Below, in pieces: positions 1 to 8,756 of a DNA stretch of 58,644 bases. Positions within the stretch are counted from its first letter, which is position 1; the number at the start of each line of letters is the position of its first letter. Under the pieces are notes generated by a model. It saw only the letters and a list, made by a program, of their open reading frames with translations. It made no database searches and had not been told where the DNA came from. This DNA is from Rhodobacteraceae bacterium HLUCCO18 (GTDB lineage: Bacteria > Pseudomonadota > Alphaproteobacteria > Rhodobacterales > Rhodobacteraceae). The stretch is taken from NCBI GenBank assembly GCA_001314805.1, contig LJSY01000028.1, forward strand, positions 1 to 58,644, given 5' to 3'. Both the position numbers and the translations under genes were made by a program.

Positions 1-302
1 ACCTGAAAACACCTGCGTGAAACGGCCACGTTGTGGCAAAAGCGGGTAACCCACTTCAACAATATCAATAGTTTACGCGTTTAGCTGTTGAAGTTGGGGG
101 GTAGGCAGCGGCCCTCGGCCCGACCCGGTCATCAACTTGTCCCGACCGCTGCTTCCGAGCCTCCTCTTCGCTCGGTTTCGTCCGGTACCTCAGGCGCCCT
201 CGTGTCGCAAATCGCGGCATTTGCGGCGCTGCAGCGAAGGCGGCGCGGTTCGGTCCGTGTGACGCCGGCAGGACACGCACCCAAAAGCGAAAGACCGAGC
301 CC
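1..302. other. Upstream non-coding stretch with a short inverted repeat
   Basis: No convincing gene is seen here; the open frames lack family-like sequence and are shadows. The first 80 bases are clearly more A+T-rich than the rest. ACTTCAACA (53-61) is matched by TGTTGAAGT (86-94), nine paired bases around a 24-base loop. No T-run follows, so it is not an obvious terminator. The remainder is the probable leader of the MFS gene. Confidence 0.4.
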
Positions 303-1592
303 ATGCTGCAAGTATTGTCGGGCGTCTGGGCCCTGCTGATCGGCATCGTCCTGATCATGCTCGGCAACGGCATGCACTTCACGCTGATCGGTCTGCGCGG
401 CGGGATCGAGGGGTTCTCGGCCGCCGAACTTGCCGTGGTGACGTCGGGCTACTTCCTCGGCTTCCTCTCGGGCGCCCGCTACACGCCCGTCATGATCCAG
501 CGTGTCGGGCATGTGCGCGTCTTTGCCGCGCTGGGCAGCTTCATGTCGGCCGGGCTCGTCGCGTTCACGCTGCTGGCGGAGCCCTGGGCCTGGACGCTTT
601 TGCGCGTGCTGATCGGGTTTTGCATGTCGGGCATCTATGTCGCCGCCGAAAGCTGGCTGAACAACGCCACGACAAACGAGACGCGGGGCAGTGTCCTGTC
701 GACCTACATGATCGCCCAGACCCTCGGCATCATCGGGGCGCAGGGCCTCCTGACCTTCGGCGATCCGGCAACGTCGGCGCTGTTCATCGGGGCCTCGATC
801 CTCGTATCGATCTCGTTTGCACCGATCCTGTTGTCCGTCACGCCTGCCCCGGCGAGCGAGATCGCACGCCCGATGTCGTTCCGGGAGTTGTTTTCCGGCA
901 CGCCTCTCGGGGCGATCGGAATTTTCCTGCTGGGCAGCATCTACGCCACGCAATCGGGCATGAGCGCGGTCTTCGGCAGCGAGATCGACATGACCGCCAA
1001 CGAGATCGCCCTCTTCGTCGCCATGCTCTTCGGCGGCGCGCTCGTGCTTCAGTACCCGATCGGCTGGCTGTCGGACCGGCTGGACCGGCGCAAGGTCATC
1101 CTCGGAACGGCCGTCATGGGTGCTGTCGCAAGCGCACTGGGCTGGGTCGCGGGCAGCACTCTGATCACGGTCGGAGGGGGAAGCCTGTGGCCGATCATGG
1201 CGGCGGCCTTTCTTGCGGGCGGGATGACGACGCCGCTTTATGCGCTCCTGCTGGCCTATACCAACGATTTCCTGTCCGCCGAGGACATGCCGGCGGCCTC
1301 GGGCGGGCTGGTCTTCACCTTCGGGCTGGGTGCCATACTGGGCCCGCTCCTGACCGGCTGGGCGATGCAGGGGCTGGGCCCCAACGCCTTCTGGCTCGTC
1401 ATCGGCGCGACCTTCGTCACCATGGCGCTTTATGCCGCCTACCGCATGACCCAGCGCGCCACGCCACCGGCGCAGGAGACCGAGGCCTATCTCGGCGTGT
1501 TGCCCACCGCCTCCGCCGTCGCCGTGGAAGCGGCGGGCACCTGGTCCGCGGAACAGGCCGAGGACGATCAGGACAGACAAGCGACACCCTGA
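303..1592 (+). CDS. MFS transporter, YcaD-like
   Basis: The 429-residue protein is hydrophobic almost throughout, with about 12 predicted helices, and belongs to the major facilitator superfamily. The loop between helices 2 and 3 region (LSGARYTPVMIQRVGHVRVF) and GWLSDRLDRRKVI near residue 250 are the duplicated MFS loop-2/8 signatures with their Asp and Arg residues. The motif RGSVLSTYMIAQTLG is typical of the YcaD/UMF-type subgroup found in proteobacteria. The last 40 residues are polar and acidic, probably cytoplasmic. The substrate cannot be read from sequence. It stands alone, with 150 bases to the next gene on the same strand. The start is the ATG at the head of the first helix; no strong ribosome binding site is visible. 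Confidence 0.85.
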   Translation: MLQVLSGVWALLIGIVLIMLGNGMHFTLIGLRGGIEGFSAAELAVVTSGYFLGFLSGARYTPVMIQRVGHVRVFAALGSFMSAGLVAFTLLAEPWAWTLLRVLIGFCMSGIYVAAESWLNNATTNETRGSVLSTYMIAQTLGIIGAQGLLTFGDPATSALFIGASILVSISFAPILLSVTPAPASEIARPMSFRELFSGTPLGAIGIFLLGSIYATQSGMSAVFGSEIDMTANEIALFVAMLFGGALVLQYPIGWLSDRLDRRKVILGTAVMGAVASALGWVAGSTLITVGGGSLWPIMAAAFLAGGMTTPLYALLLAYTNDFLSAEDMPAASGGLVFTFGLGAILGPLLTGWAMQGLGPNAFWLVIGATFVTMALYAAYRMTQRATPPAQETEAYLGVLPTASAVAVEAAGTWSAEQAEDDQDRQATP

Positions 1593-1742
1593 GCGACCGC
1601 CCGCGACAGGGCACGGCGTCGCAATCGGTGACTGGCCAGCACAAGGTCCCCGGACCGCGGGCTTGATCGAAATCAGCGCGAGGCGTGCCCTGGCATGCGA
1701 CAAAGGCCACGGGACAGCACCCGATCCCCCGGAGGTTGCGTC

Positions 1743-2597
1743 ATGCAGACCACGTCAGGCTCCCCGTCCTCGAAAACCGTTCCCGTCTCTGCCCTCGTTC
1801 TCTTTCTCGCCGTGACCTTCCTGATCACGTGGGGCGTGATCGGGACCTACATCATCGCCCCCGACATGGCCGTCGGCACGTTCGGCGAGATCAGCGGCGC
1901 GCACCCCCTGTTCTTCCTCGCGACCTGGTCGCCGGCCATCGCGGCCTTCGTCGTGGTCGCCTTCCATGGTGGGGTGCAGGGCCTCCGCGCCTTCCTTGCA
2001 AGGCTGCTGATGTGGCGCGTGTCGTGGGGCTGGCCGGCGTTCATCCTGTTCGTCATTCCGCTCGTCTTCGTCGCGGGCTCGCTGATCAAGGGCGGGCCGG
2101 TTCTCGCGCCGCTGCCGCCCGAGGGCGCAGGCGCGGTCGTGGCGGTGATGTTCATGATGCTCTTTCTGGGGCCTATCGAGGAATTCGGCTGGCGCGGCGT
2201 CATGCAACCCCTGCTGCAACGCCACATGGCGCCGATCTGGGCGGGCCTGATCATCGGCGCCACATGGGGGTTCTGGCATCTGCCGGCCTTCTTCCTGACG
2301 AGCACGGTCTATGCAGAATGGAACTTTCTGCCCTTCTTCATCGGCAACGTCACGCTCGCGGTGCTGGTCACGCCGATCTTCAACAGCGCGCGGGGCAGCC
2401 TGCTCTGGCCGATGCTGTTCCACTGGCAGCTGATCAACCCGTTCTGGCCCGATGCGCAACCCTGGGACACGATCCTCCTCGTCGGCGTGGCCGTGGTCGT
2501 CGTCTGGTGGAACCGCGACACGATGTTCAACCGCGACGGCGCCGCGACCGAGGTCATCCCGGCCGCACGCGGCGTCGCGCGGCAACCGGCGGTGTAG
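1743..2597 (+). CDS. CPBP family intramembrane glutamic endopeptidase
   Basis: The 284-residue membrane protein has the Abi/CPBP signature: Glu146-Glu147 and Arg151 in PIEEFGWRG, followed by His179 in WGFWHLPAF and a later His in LFHWQLIN. These are the membrane-buried catalytic residues of the family (Rce1 and bacteriocin-immunity type proteases). I chose the ATG at 1743, which gives a short polar N-terminus before the first helix. An upstream in-frame start would add unrelated residues. It opens a run of same-strand peptidase and hydrolase genes; a second CPBP gene lies on the other strand at 6155-6910. The substrate is unknown. Confidence 0.88.
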   Translation: MQTTSGSPSSKTVPVSALVLFLAVTFLITWGVIGTYIIAPDMAVGTFGEISGAHPLFFLATWSPAIAAFVVVAFHGGVQGLRAFLARLLMWRVSWGWPAFILFVIPLVFVAGSLIKGGPVLAPLPPEGAGAVVAVMFMMLFLGPIEEFGWRGVMQPLLQRHMAPIWAGLIIGATWGFWHLPAFFLTSTVYAEWNFLPFFIGNVTLAVLVTPIFNSARGSLLWPMLFHWQLINPFWPDAQPWDTILLVGVAVVVVWWNRDTMFNRDGAATEVIPAARGVARQPAV

Positions 2598-2601
2598 AGA
2601 C

Positions 2602-3753
2602 ATGCGTCGTCGCCTCCTTCTCGCCTGCGCGCTCGCCCTTGCCTGCGTTGCGGCGCCAGTGGCCGCGCAGGAGGCCCAGCTGGCTTCGGTGCTCGGGGAG
2701 GTCCACGAGCGGTACGGCTTTCCGGGCGCCACCGCGGCGATCGCCCTGCCGGACGGCACGGTCGTGACGGCGGCCACCGGCCTTGCCGATGTCGAGGCCG
2801 GTCGCGCCATGACGCCGGAAACGCCAATGTTGGCGGCGAGCATCGGCAAGAGCTTCGTCGCGGCCGCGGTGCTGGCCCTGGAGACCGAAGGGCGGCTTTC
2901 GCGCGACGATCTCCTCTCTGACCATCTCGGCGATCGGCCATGGTTCGACGCGCTGCCGAACTCCGAGGCCATCACCGTCGATCACCTCCTGCACCACACG
3001 TCCGGGTTGCCGGACCATGTGCACATGTCCGAGTTCCAGCAGGCCTGGGAGGGGCTGGTGAGCGGATCGACCTTCGACGCGGAGGACCTGATCGGTTTCG
3101 TGGCAGGACGGGAGCCGCTCTTCGAGGCAGGGCAAGCCTGGCAATACAGCGATACCGGCTATGTGCTGCTGGGCCTCGTGATCGAGGAGGTGACGGGTCA
3201 GGGCTGGCACGACGCCGTCCGCACCCGCCTGCTGGATCCGCTCGCCCTGAACGGCACGGTCCCGTCGGACCGCCCCGACCTGCCCGGTCTCGCGGTGGGC
3301 TATGTCGATCGCGACAACCCCTTCGGCCTGCCCGCGCGCACCGCCGATGGCGAGGGGCGGCTTCTGTGGAACCCGGCGGTGGAATCGGCCGGCGGCGGCT
3401 TCGCCTCGACCTCCGCCGATCTGGTGCGCTGGGGGCATCTGCTGTTCGGCGGCGAGGCCATGGAGGGCCCCTATCTCGACAGGCTGCTCGACGGTGTGCC
3501 CGTGGATGCGGAGGCGCCCGGCATCCACTACGGCGCGGGCGTGGCGATCTACGCCGACACGCCGCGCGGGCCGGTCTATGGCCATGGCGGCTGGATCCCC
3601 GCCTATGTCTCCAGCCTGCGCCATTACGCGGCGCATGGCGTGACCGTGGCCTTCCAGATCAACACCGATGTGGGGATCGCGGATGACACCAGCGACCTCG
3701 TGCCCGCCCTCGAGGCCGCGCTCGCCGATCTGGCGATCTCCCTGATCCGGTGA
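2602..3753 (+). CDS. Secreted serine hydrolase (beta-lactamase class C/DD-peptidase fold)
   Basis: The 383-residue protein starts with a clear signal peptide (MRRRLLLACALALA..., cut near AAQEA). It carries the three penicillin-recognising motifs: Ser80-x-x-Lys83 (SIGK), Tyr182-Ser-Asp in QYSDTGY, and HGG in YGHGGW near residue 320. Such proteins are periplasmic esterases, DD-peptidases or D-amino-acid peptidases; true beta-lactamase activity is not implied. It begins four bases after the CPBP gene and ends four bases before a paralogous hydrolase, so the three are probably co-transcribed. The ATG at 2602 is chosen because it starts the signal peptide. Confidence 0.88.
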   Translation: MRRRLLLACALALACVAAPVAAQEAQLASVLGEVHERYGFPGATAAIALPDGTVVTAATGLADVEAGRAMTPETPMLAASIGKSFVAAAVLALETEGRLSRDDLLSDHLGDRPWFDALPNSEAITVDHLLHHTSGLPDHVHMSEFQQAWEGLVSGSTFDAEDLIGFVAGREPLFEAGQAWQYSDTGYVLLGLVIEEVTGQGWHDAVRTRLLDPLALNGTVPSDRPDLPGLAVGYVDRDNPFGLPARTADGEGRLLWNPAVESAGGGFASTSADLVRWGHLLFGGEAMEGPYLDRLLDGVPVDAEAPGIHYGAGVAIYADTPRGPVYGHGGWIPAYVSSLRHYAAHGVTVAFQINTDVGIADDTSDLVPALEAALADLAISLIR

Positions 3754-3757
3754 GCGC

Positions 3758-5137
3758 ATGCGCCTCGCGGTCGTCTTGGGTGTCTTGGCGTTTGCCCTCC
3801 TCGCAGCCAAGGCTTCATCCGATGGCGGCATTTCGGATCGGCTGGCGCGTATCGTACCCGAGCGCATGGCGGCGGACGGTGTCGCGGGCGCAGTCGTCGT
3901 GCTGATCGAGGGCGGCGCGCCCGTCTGGACAGGCGCCTTCGGCATGGCCGATCCGGCGACGGGCCGGCCGATGACCTCCGACGCGCTCTTTCGCGTCGAA
4001 TCCATCTCGAAACCCGTCACCGCCTGGGGCGCGATGCGGCTGGCCGAGACCGGGCGGCTCGACCTAGACGCGCCTGTCGACGATTGCCTGACGCGCTGGT
4101 CCCTGCCCGAGGGGGCAGGCCGGATCACCCCCCGCGCGCTCCTGAGCCACAGCGCCGGTATCGGCCTCGGCGACTACGCAGCGCGCTTTCCGCCCGAGGG
4201 GCCGAGGCCCGACCTGCCCGAGCACATCGCGCAGGACGTCACCCTGATCACCGCGCCGGAGCCCGGGTTTTCCTACTCGGATACCGGCTACAACCTGCTG
4301 GAACTCGTGATCGAGGACTGCACGGGCGAGGATTTCGGCGCGCTCATGGCGCGCGAGGTGCTTTCGCCCCTCGGCATGACCGGGGCCAGCTTCGACTGGA
4401 TCGGCGCGGACATGCCCGTGGGCCACGACCTGCGCGAGCGGCCCGTGGCAACTTACGTCTACCCGGGACGTGCCTCGGGCGGGCTGCATGCCACCGCCGC
4501 CGACATCGCGCGTTTCGCCATCGCCGGGATGGCGGGCGCGGATCAACCCGTTCTCTCGCCCGAGGGCGTGGCCGCCCTTCACCGCCCCGAGGTCGCGGTC
4601 GGCGGCCTGTTCGGTTTCGCCGCCCAAGGCTACGCGCTCGGTCATTTCACCGAGACGCTCTCGGACGGGCGCGCGGCGGTCTGGCATGGCGGGCAGGGCC
4701 ATGGCTGGATGAGCCACGTGCACCTCGTTCCGGAGACGGGCGACGGCATCGTGATCCTGTCCAACAGCCAGCGCGCCTGGCCGCTTTTCGCCACGGTCCT
4801 GCGGGACTGGTCGGTGAGCCTCGGCACAGCTCCCGTCGGCATGGCGAGCGTGCTCCGGGCCGAGCGGGCGGCACGCGGCGCCATCGCCCTTGGCCTCGCC
4901 GTGGCCGCACTCGGCCTCTGGCGCGCATATCGCGACGCCTGGCGCCCCCTGCCCTTGCGGGTGCTGGCCGGCGGGATCGCCTTGGTGCTCATCCTCTGGC
5001 CGCTCTGGGCCGCGACACGGGACTACCTGTTCCTGTTCTCGATCCTGCCGGGCCTCTGGCCCTGGCTTGCCGCCGCCTCGGCCCTCGCAGGGCTCGGCCT
5101 TGCGGCGCTGGCAATCGCACCAAGGCGCAGGGGATGA
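3758..5137 (+). CDS. Serine hydrolase (beta-lactamase family) with C-terminal membrane helices
   Basis: The 459-residue protein has an N-terminal hydrophobic signal/anchor and the catalytic motifs Ser82-Ile-Ser-Lys85, Tyr173-Ser-Asp (FSYSDTGYN) and HGGQGHGW. After the catalytic domain there are about 100 residues with three hydrophobic segments (near residues 370, 395 and 425), so the enzyme is membrane-tethered. It is clearly related in motif layout to the preceding hydrolase but has this extra tail. Its stop overlaps the ATG of the next gene (ATGA), indicating translational coupling. Probable role: peptide or ester hydrolysis at the cell envelope. The substrate is unknown. Confidence 0.87.
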   Translation: MRLAVVLGVLAFALLAAKASSDGGISDRLARIVPERMAADGVAGAVVVLIEGGAPVWTGAFGMADPATGRPMTSDALFRVESISKPVTAWGAMRLAETGRLDLDAPVDDCLTRWSLPEGAGRITPRALLSHSAGIGLGDYAARFPPEGPRPDLPEHIAQDVTLITAPEPGFSYSDTGYNLLELVIEDCTGEDFGALMAREVLSPLGMTGASFDWIGADMPVGHDLRERPVATYVYPGRASGGLHATAADIARFAIAGMAGADQPVLSPEGVAALHRPEVAVGGLFGFAAQGYALGHFTETLSDGRAAVWHGGQGHGWMSHVHLVPETGDGIVILSNSQRAWPLFATVLRDWSVSLGTAPVGMASVLRAERAARGAIALGLAVAALGLWRAYRDAWRPLPLRVLAGGIALVLILWPLWAATRDYLFLFSILPGLWPWLAAASALAGLGLAALAIAPRRRG

Positions 5138-6174
5138 GCGTGCTCCGCCTTTCCGTCCTCGCCCTTGTCGCGCTTCTTGCCGGCGGCCTCGTCTGGAAGA
5201 CCCTGCCCGCCCGCACACCGCCCATTGACGGCCCCGATCCGATCGCCGATCTCGTCCCAGCCGAGATCGGCGGCATGACGCAGTGGCTGCTGATCCGGGG
5301 GGCCGACCGAAGCGCGCCGATCCTCCTGTGGCTCCATGGCGGGCCGGGATCGGCGCAGATGCCCATCCGCGCCGTCACCGCGGCGCTGGAGCGCGATTTC
5401 GTCGTCGTGCACTGGGACCAGCGCGGCGCGGGCAAATCGAACCCAAGCGGTTTCGACCCGGCGACAATGACGCTCGACCGGTTCCTCGCGGACGCGCGGG
5501 AGGTCACCGCGATCCTGCGCGAGCGTTTGGGCGATCAGCCGCTGATCGTGCTCGGCCATTCGTGAGGCACGATGCTGGGCGCGCGGCTCGTGGCGGGCTG
5601 GCCTGGCGATTACGCGGGATACATCGGCACCGGCCAGCAGGTGGACACCCTGCGCGGCGCGGCGCTGGCGCTTGATTGGCTGGAGGAGGTCGCACCCGGT
5701 TCAGGCCTCGCCGGAATGGACCCGCAAGCCTTTCGCGATCACGGTCTTTACGTGCGGCTGATGCAGGAGGTCGAGGCAAAGGGCGGGGGCATGAACGTCT
5801 CGTTCCTTTCGATGCTGCCTCGCGCGCTTGCCGCGCCGGAATACCGTTTGCCAGACTACCGGCGCTGGCTCGACGGGGCCAATCGCGGCAGCGGGCCGAT
5901 GTGGGCCGAGTATCTGGAGCGCGACCTGATCGCCGAAGTCCCCGTCATGCCGGTGCCCATGCTGCTGATCTCGGGGGCGTCCGACTGGAACACGCCGGTC
6001 CCGTTGGTGCAGGAATGGTTCGAAACGGTCGAGGCCCCTCAGGGCAAGCGGATCGAGGTGTTCGACGGATCGGGCCACGCGCCGTTTCTCACCGAAACGG
6101 GCAGCTTCGTCGAGACGGTGCGCAGCTTCGGCGCCCGGACCGTCCGGCCGCCCGTCAGGCCCTCCGCGCCATGA
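5134..6174 (+). pseudogene. Prolyl-iminopeptidase-like alpha/beta hydrolase interrupted by an in-frame TGA
   Basis: The reading frame runs in one phase from ATG 5134 to the stop at 6174 and encodes an N-terminal anchor, the oxyanion motif LHGGPGS, HWDQRGAGKS, the nucleophile GHS (Ser143), an acid motif (GASDWNTPV) and the catalytic His (GSGHAPF). Codon 144 (5563-5565) is TGA, where the family normally has Trp in GHSWG. A single TGG-to-TGA change explains it. The downstream part has its own ATG at 5572 but would lack the nucleophile. Either the gene is a recent point-mutation pseudogene or the base is a sequencing error. It overlaps the previous gene by four bases and the convergent CPBP gene by 20. 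Confidence 0.85.
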
Positions 6175-6910
6175 CCCGCGCGGTGCCCGCCGCGAGGACG
6201 ACCAGCAGCGCCACCGCGATCCAGAGCGGGCGCAGACCCGCCGCGCCCTCACCGGGGATAAGGGGCAGAAGGCCCAAGGTCGTGTTCGACGCGGCATGGA
6301 AGACATGCACGACGATCAGGCTGCCGCCGCTTTCCAGCCAGAGCCAGGTGTAGAGGATCGAGACGGCGAGGATCTGGGTCGCGAAAAGCGGCATCGGGAT
6401 CTCGGCGTGGAAATCGCCCGGCATCGCCCAGAGCGGCAGGTGCCAGAGCGCCCAGACGAGGCCCAGCGCGAGGCTCGCGCGCACCGGGCCCGTCCGCTCC
6501 AGCAGCCTTGGCAGCAGGTAGCCGCGCCAACCCGTCTCCTCCCCCGCGACGCTGAACAGAAGCACCCAGAGAAAGACGACCGGGGCGATAAGGAGCGCGC
6601 GGCCCCCGGGCCAGTCCGGCGTGCCGCCCAGCCCGGCGTCGATCCACAGCGCCAGAAGCCCCACCGCCGCCGTCGCGCCAAGCGCGAAGGCCCAGACCCG
6701 CGCCGGCGCTTGCCAGCGGGTGAAGCCGCCGAGCAGTTGACGCAGCGCGGTGCATCCGGCGGCACCCGCGAGGATCAGCGCCGCGAGCGTGGGGCCGAAG
6801 CTGCCCGCGATCCGCAGGACCGCCGCGTCACTGCCGGTCAGGATCGCCAGACCCCAAGCACCCCATGACAAGGCGAAGGTCAGCAGGACGAAGGCCGCAG
6901 CCTGTCTCAC
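6155..6910 (-). CDS. CPBP family intramembrane glutamic endopeptidase (second copy)
   Basis: The 251-residue multi-helix membrane protein carries the family motif EETGWRGYLLPRLLE followed by LWHLPLWA, giving the paired Glu, Arg and His active-site residues. It is not closely similar to the CPBP protein at 1743 outside these motifs. I prefer the GTG at 6910, which follows a G-rich stretch and puts the first helix (AAAFVLLTFALSWGAW) near the N-terminus. The longer ATG frame would overlap the upstream DUF6544-like gene. It lies 46 bases downstream of that gene, probably in one operon, and converges on the broken hydrolase. Confidence 0.85.
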   Translation of the reverse strand: MRQAAAFVLLTFALSWGAWGLAILTGSDAAVLRIAGSFGPTLAALILAGAAGCTALRQLLGGFTRWQAPARVWAFALGATAAVGLLALWIDAGLGGTPDWPGGRALLIAPVVFLWVLLFSVAGEETGWRGYLLPRLLERTGPVRASLALGLVWALWHLPLWAMPGDFHAEIPMPLFATQILAVSILYTWLWLESGGSLIVVHVFHAASNTTLGLLPLIPGEGAAGLRPLWIAVALLVVLAAGTARVMARRA

Positions 6911-6956
6911 CGGCCCCACCCCTGTCTGCCGCCCATCGACGCACGCGCCCGCGCGG

Positions 6957-7796
6957 TCACGGCTCAGCGCCGGGAAAGCTGATCCCGGTGACATCGGCGC
7001 GGAAGAAGGGGAAATACGCATCGGTCCCGAACATGTTGCCGGCCTCGACCCGGAACGGCAGGCGATAGCCGCCCACGTCGCGGAAATCCGACATCACCGC
7101 GCCGAAAGGCTGCAGCCGGTGGACCTTCTCGGGGTTCGCGTCGCTCCAGCGCTGAAACGAGACTTCCGTGGGACGCCCTTCTTCGTCGACGGTGACATCG
7201 ACCGCCTGTTCCAGCGCTCCGTGGACAATGGTCACGCGCGCCGTGTCCTCGTCCACGGCGGACCATGAGACGCCCGGCCCGGGCATGAGCGCCGCGGGCG
7301 CCCAGATCGTGGCCTCCGCAACGTATCGCCCAAAGGCCGATCGGGTGTGGTCGGGATCGCCGCCAAGGCGCCCGACGGGGACAATCCCGAAGATCCGGAA
7401 CCGGGTCCAGCTTGCGGAGTCCGACCCGGACACGGGCATGCCTGCGCGTGTGCGCATGGCCCAGACGAAGCCTTCCGGCGCGGCGAGGATCTGGCGCGCC
7501 TCCATGGGCTGGTAGCGCGGATCGTCCTTGGTGCCGAGGCTGAATTCGCCCGTCATCTCGATGACCGCGACCGGCAGAAGCGGTGTACCCGGCTGAATGG
7601 TATACGCGAAGTACCGACGCGCGGGTTCGGGCAGGTCGGCCACCATGCCCGGATCGAAACGCGCGGGATCCTCGGGCTGGAGCGCGGTCAGCCTGTCCCA
7701 CTCGGCCCGGTCGGCCCGGCGGTCCATGAGCGCGAGACCCCACAGGGCCAGAAGCCCTAGCCCGATGACCGCGAAAACGACGATGATGACCTTCAT
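6957..7796 (-). CDS. DUF6544/DUF6920-like membrane-anchored protein
   Basis: The 279-residue protein has a single N-terminal helix (MKVIIVVFAVIGLGLLALWGLALM) and a soluble domain, likely periplasmic, with LPEPARRYFAYTIQPGTPL, which resembles the start of the DUF6544/DUF6920 domain. The C-terminal half (VDEEGRPTEVSFQRW, GGYRLPFRVEAGN) looks like a beta-rich lipid- or ligand-binding sheet. Its function is unknown in the family. The ATG at 7796 was chosen over an upstream start because it follows GGGGAAGG and starts the helix. It precedes the CPBP gene on the same strand. Confidence 0.7.
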   Translation of the reverse strand: MKVIIVVFAVIGLGLLALWGLALMDRRADRAEWDRLTALQPEDPARFDPGMVADLPEPARRYFAYTIQPGTPLLPVAVIEMTGEFSLGTKDDPRYQPMEARQILAAPEGFVWAMRTRAGMPVSGSDSASWTRFRIFGIVPVGRLGGDPDHTRSAFGRYVAEATIWAPAALMPGPGVSWSAVDEDTARVTIVHGALEQAVDVTVDEEGRPTEVSFQRWSDANPEKVHRLQPFGAVMSDFRDVGGYRLPFRVEAGNMFGTDAYFPFFRADVTGISFPGAEP

Positions 7797-7979
7797 GACA
7801 GCCTTCCCCACGCCCGTCTCGATCCGGACCGGTGCCCCCTCACGCGATCCACGACAATCCCATTCAAAGAATAACACGAACGCCCCGGAAGGTGAGGGGC
7901 AGTCTTGCGAATGGGACGTACGCGGGCCGACGGAGAGAACGACGAAGCGGCCGGCCGATCGGACGCGCCGCCCCCGGTG

Positions 7980-8756
7980 TCAGCCGGTGAGGAAATCCTC
8001 GAGGATCATCCGGAAGAGTTCGGGCTTTTCCACATGCGCCGCGTGGGACGCACCGGGGATGACCGCGAGCGATGCCGCCGGAAGATGCGTCCAGAGGTAT
8101 TCCACCTGGCGCCAGCGATAGGACCGGTCCTCGTCTCCCCAGATGATCAGCGATGGCATGGTCAGAAGCGACAGGCTCGCCCGCCCGTCCCATGTGGCCA
8201 TGGCGTTGAGCGCGATCCGGGCCGCCTCGCCATCCGCCTGCGCACCGATCCTCGACAGCGCCTCGAAGCCGGGATGGGCATCCCCGTGCAGAAGCCAGGT
8301 GGCCGCGATGCGCCGCGCGGTCTTGGCGACGCCATCCTGCTGCAGCCTGTCGAGCGAAACGTCGAGCGGTTCGAACCTCTCCGGCATGGAGCCCAGCGGG
8401 CCGGTGCCGTAGAGGACGAGCCGGTCGAGGCGCTGCGGGATCTTGCGGGCGACCTCCTGCGCGATCATGCCGCCCATCGAATGCCCCACGAGAACGCAGC
8501 GCTCGATGCCCCTTGCGTCGAGATCGGCGATCACGTGCTCCGCGAAGCCGGCGATCGTCGCCGGCGCGGCATGCCCGCTGGCGCGCCCGAACCCGGGCAG
8601 GTCCAGCGCCACGATGCTGAACCGGTCGGAAAGGGCCGCCTGCAGGTCCGACCATTGCGCCGATCCGCCGAGATACCCATGCACCATGACGACCGGAAGC
8701 GCTGCAGCGCCCGTCACGGTCTCCATGTGCAGATCCACGCCTGCCGCTCCGGTCAT
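7980..8756 (-). CDS. Alpha/beta fold hydrolase
   Basis: The 258-residue protein is a complete alpha/beta hydrolase: oxyanion motif VMVHGYLGG, LDLPGFGRASG, nucleophile elbow GHSMGGM, acid GDEDRSYRW and catalytic His in GASHAAHVE. No signal peptide is seen, so it is probably cytoplasmic. Its ATG overlaps the dctM stop (ATGA), making it the fourth gene of the TRAP transporter operon. It may therefore hydrolyse the imported compound or a derivative (ester, lactone or diketone). The specific substrate cannot be inferred. Confidence 0.88.
   Translation of the reverse strand: MTGAAGVDLHMETVTGAAALPVVMVHGYLGGSAQWSDLQAALSDRFSIVALDLPGFGRASGHAAPATIAGFAEHVIADLDARGIERCVLVGHSMGGMIAQEVARKIPQRLDRLVLYGTGPLGSMPERFEPLDVSLDRLQQDGVAKTARRIAATWLLHGDAHPGFEALSRIGAQADGEAARIALNAMATWDGRASLSLLTMPSLIIWGDEDRSYRWRQVEYLWTHLPAASLAVIPGASHAAHVEKPELFRMILEDFLTG

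Noticed and set aside
5563-5565. The in-frame TGA as a selenocysteine codon
   Set aside because: The position is a conserved Trp in this family, and selenocysteine is not known there. A TGG-to-TGA change is simpler.
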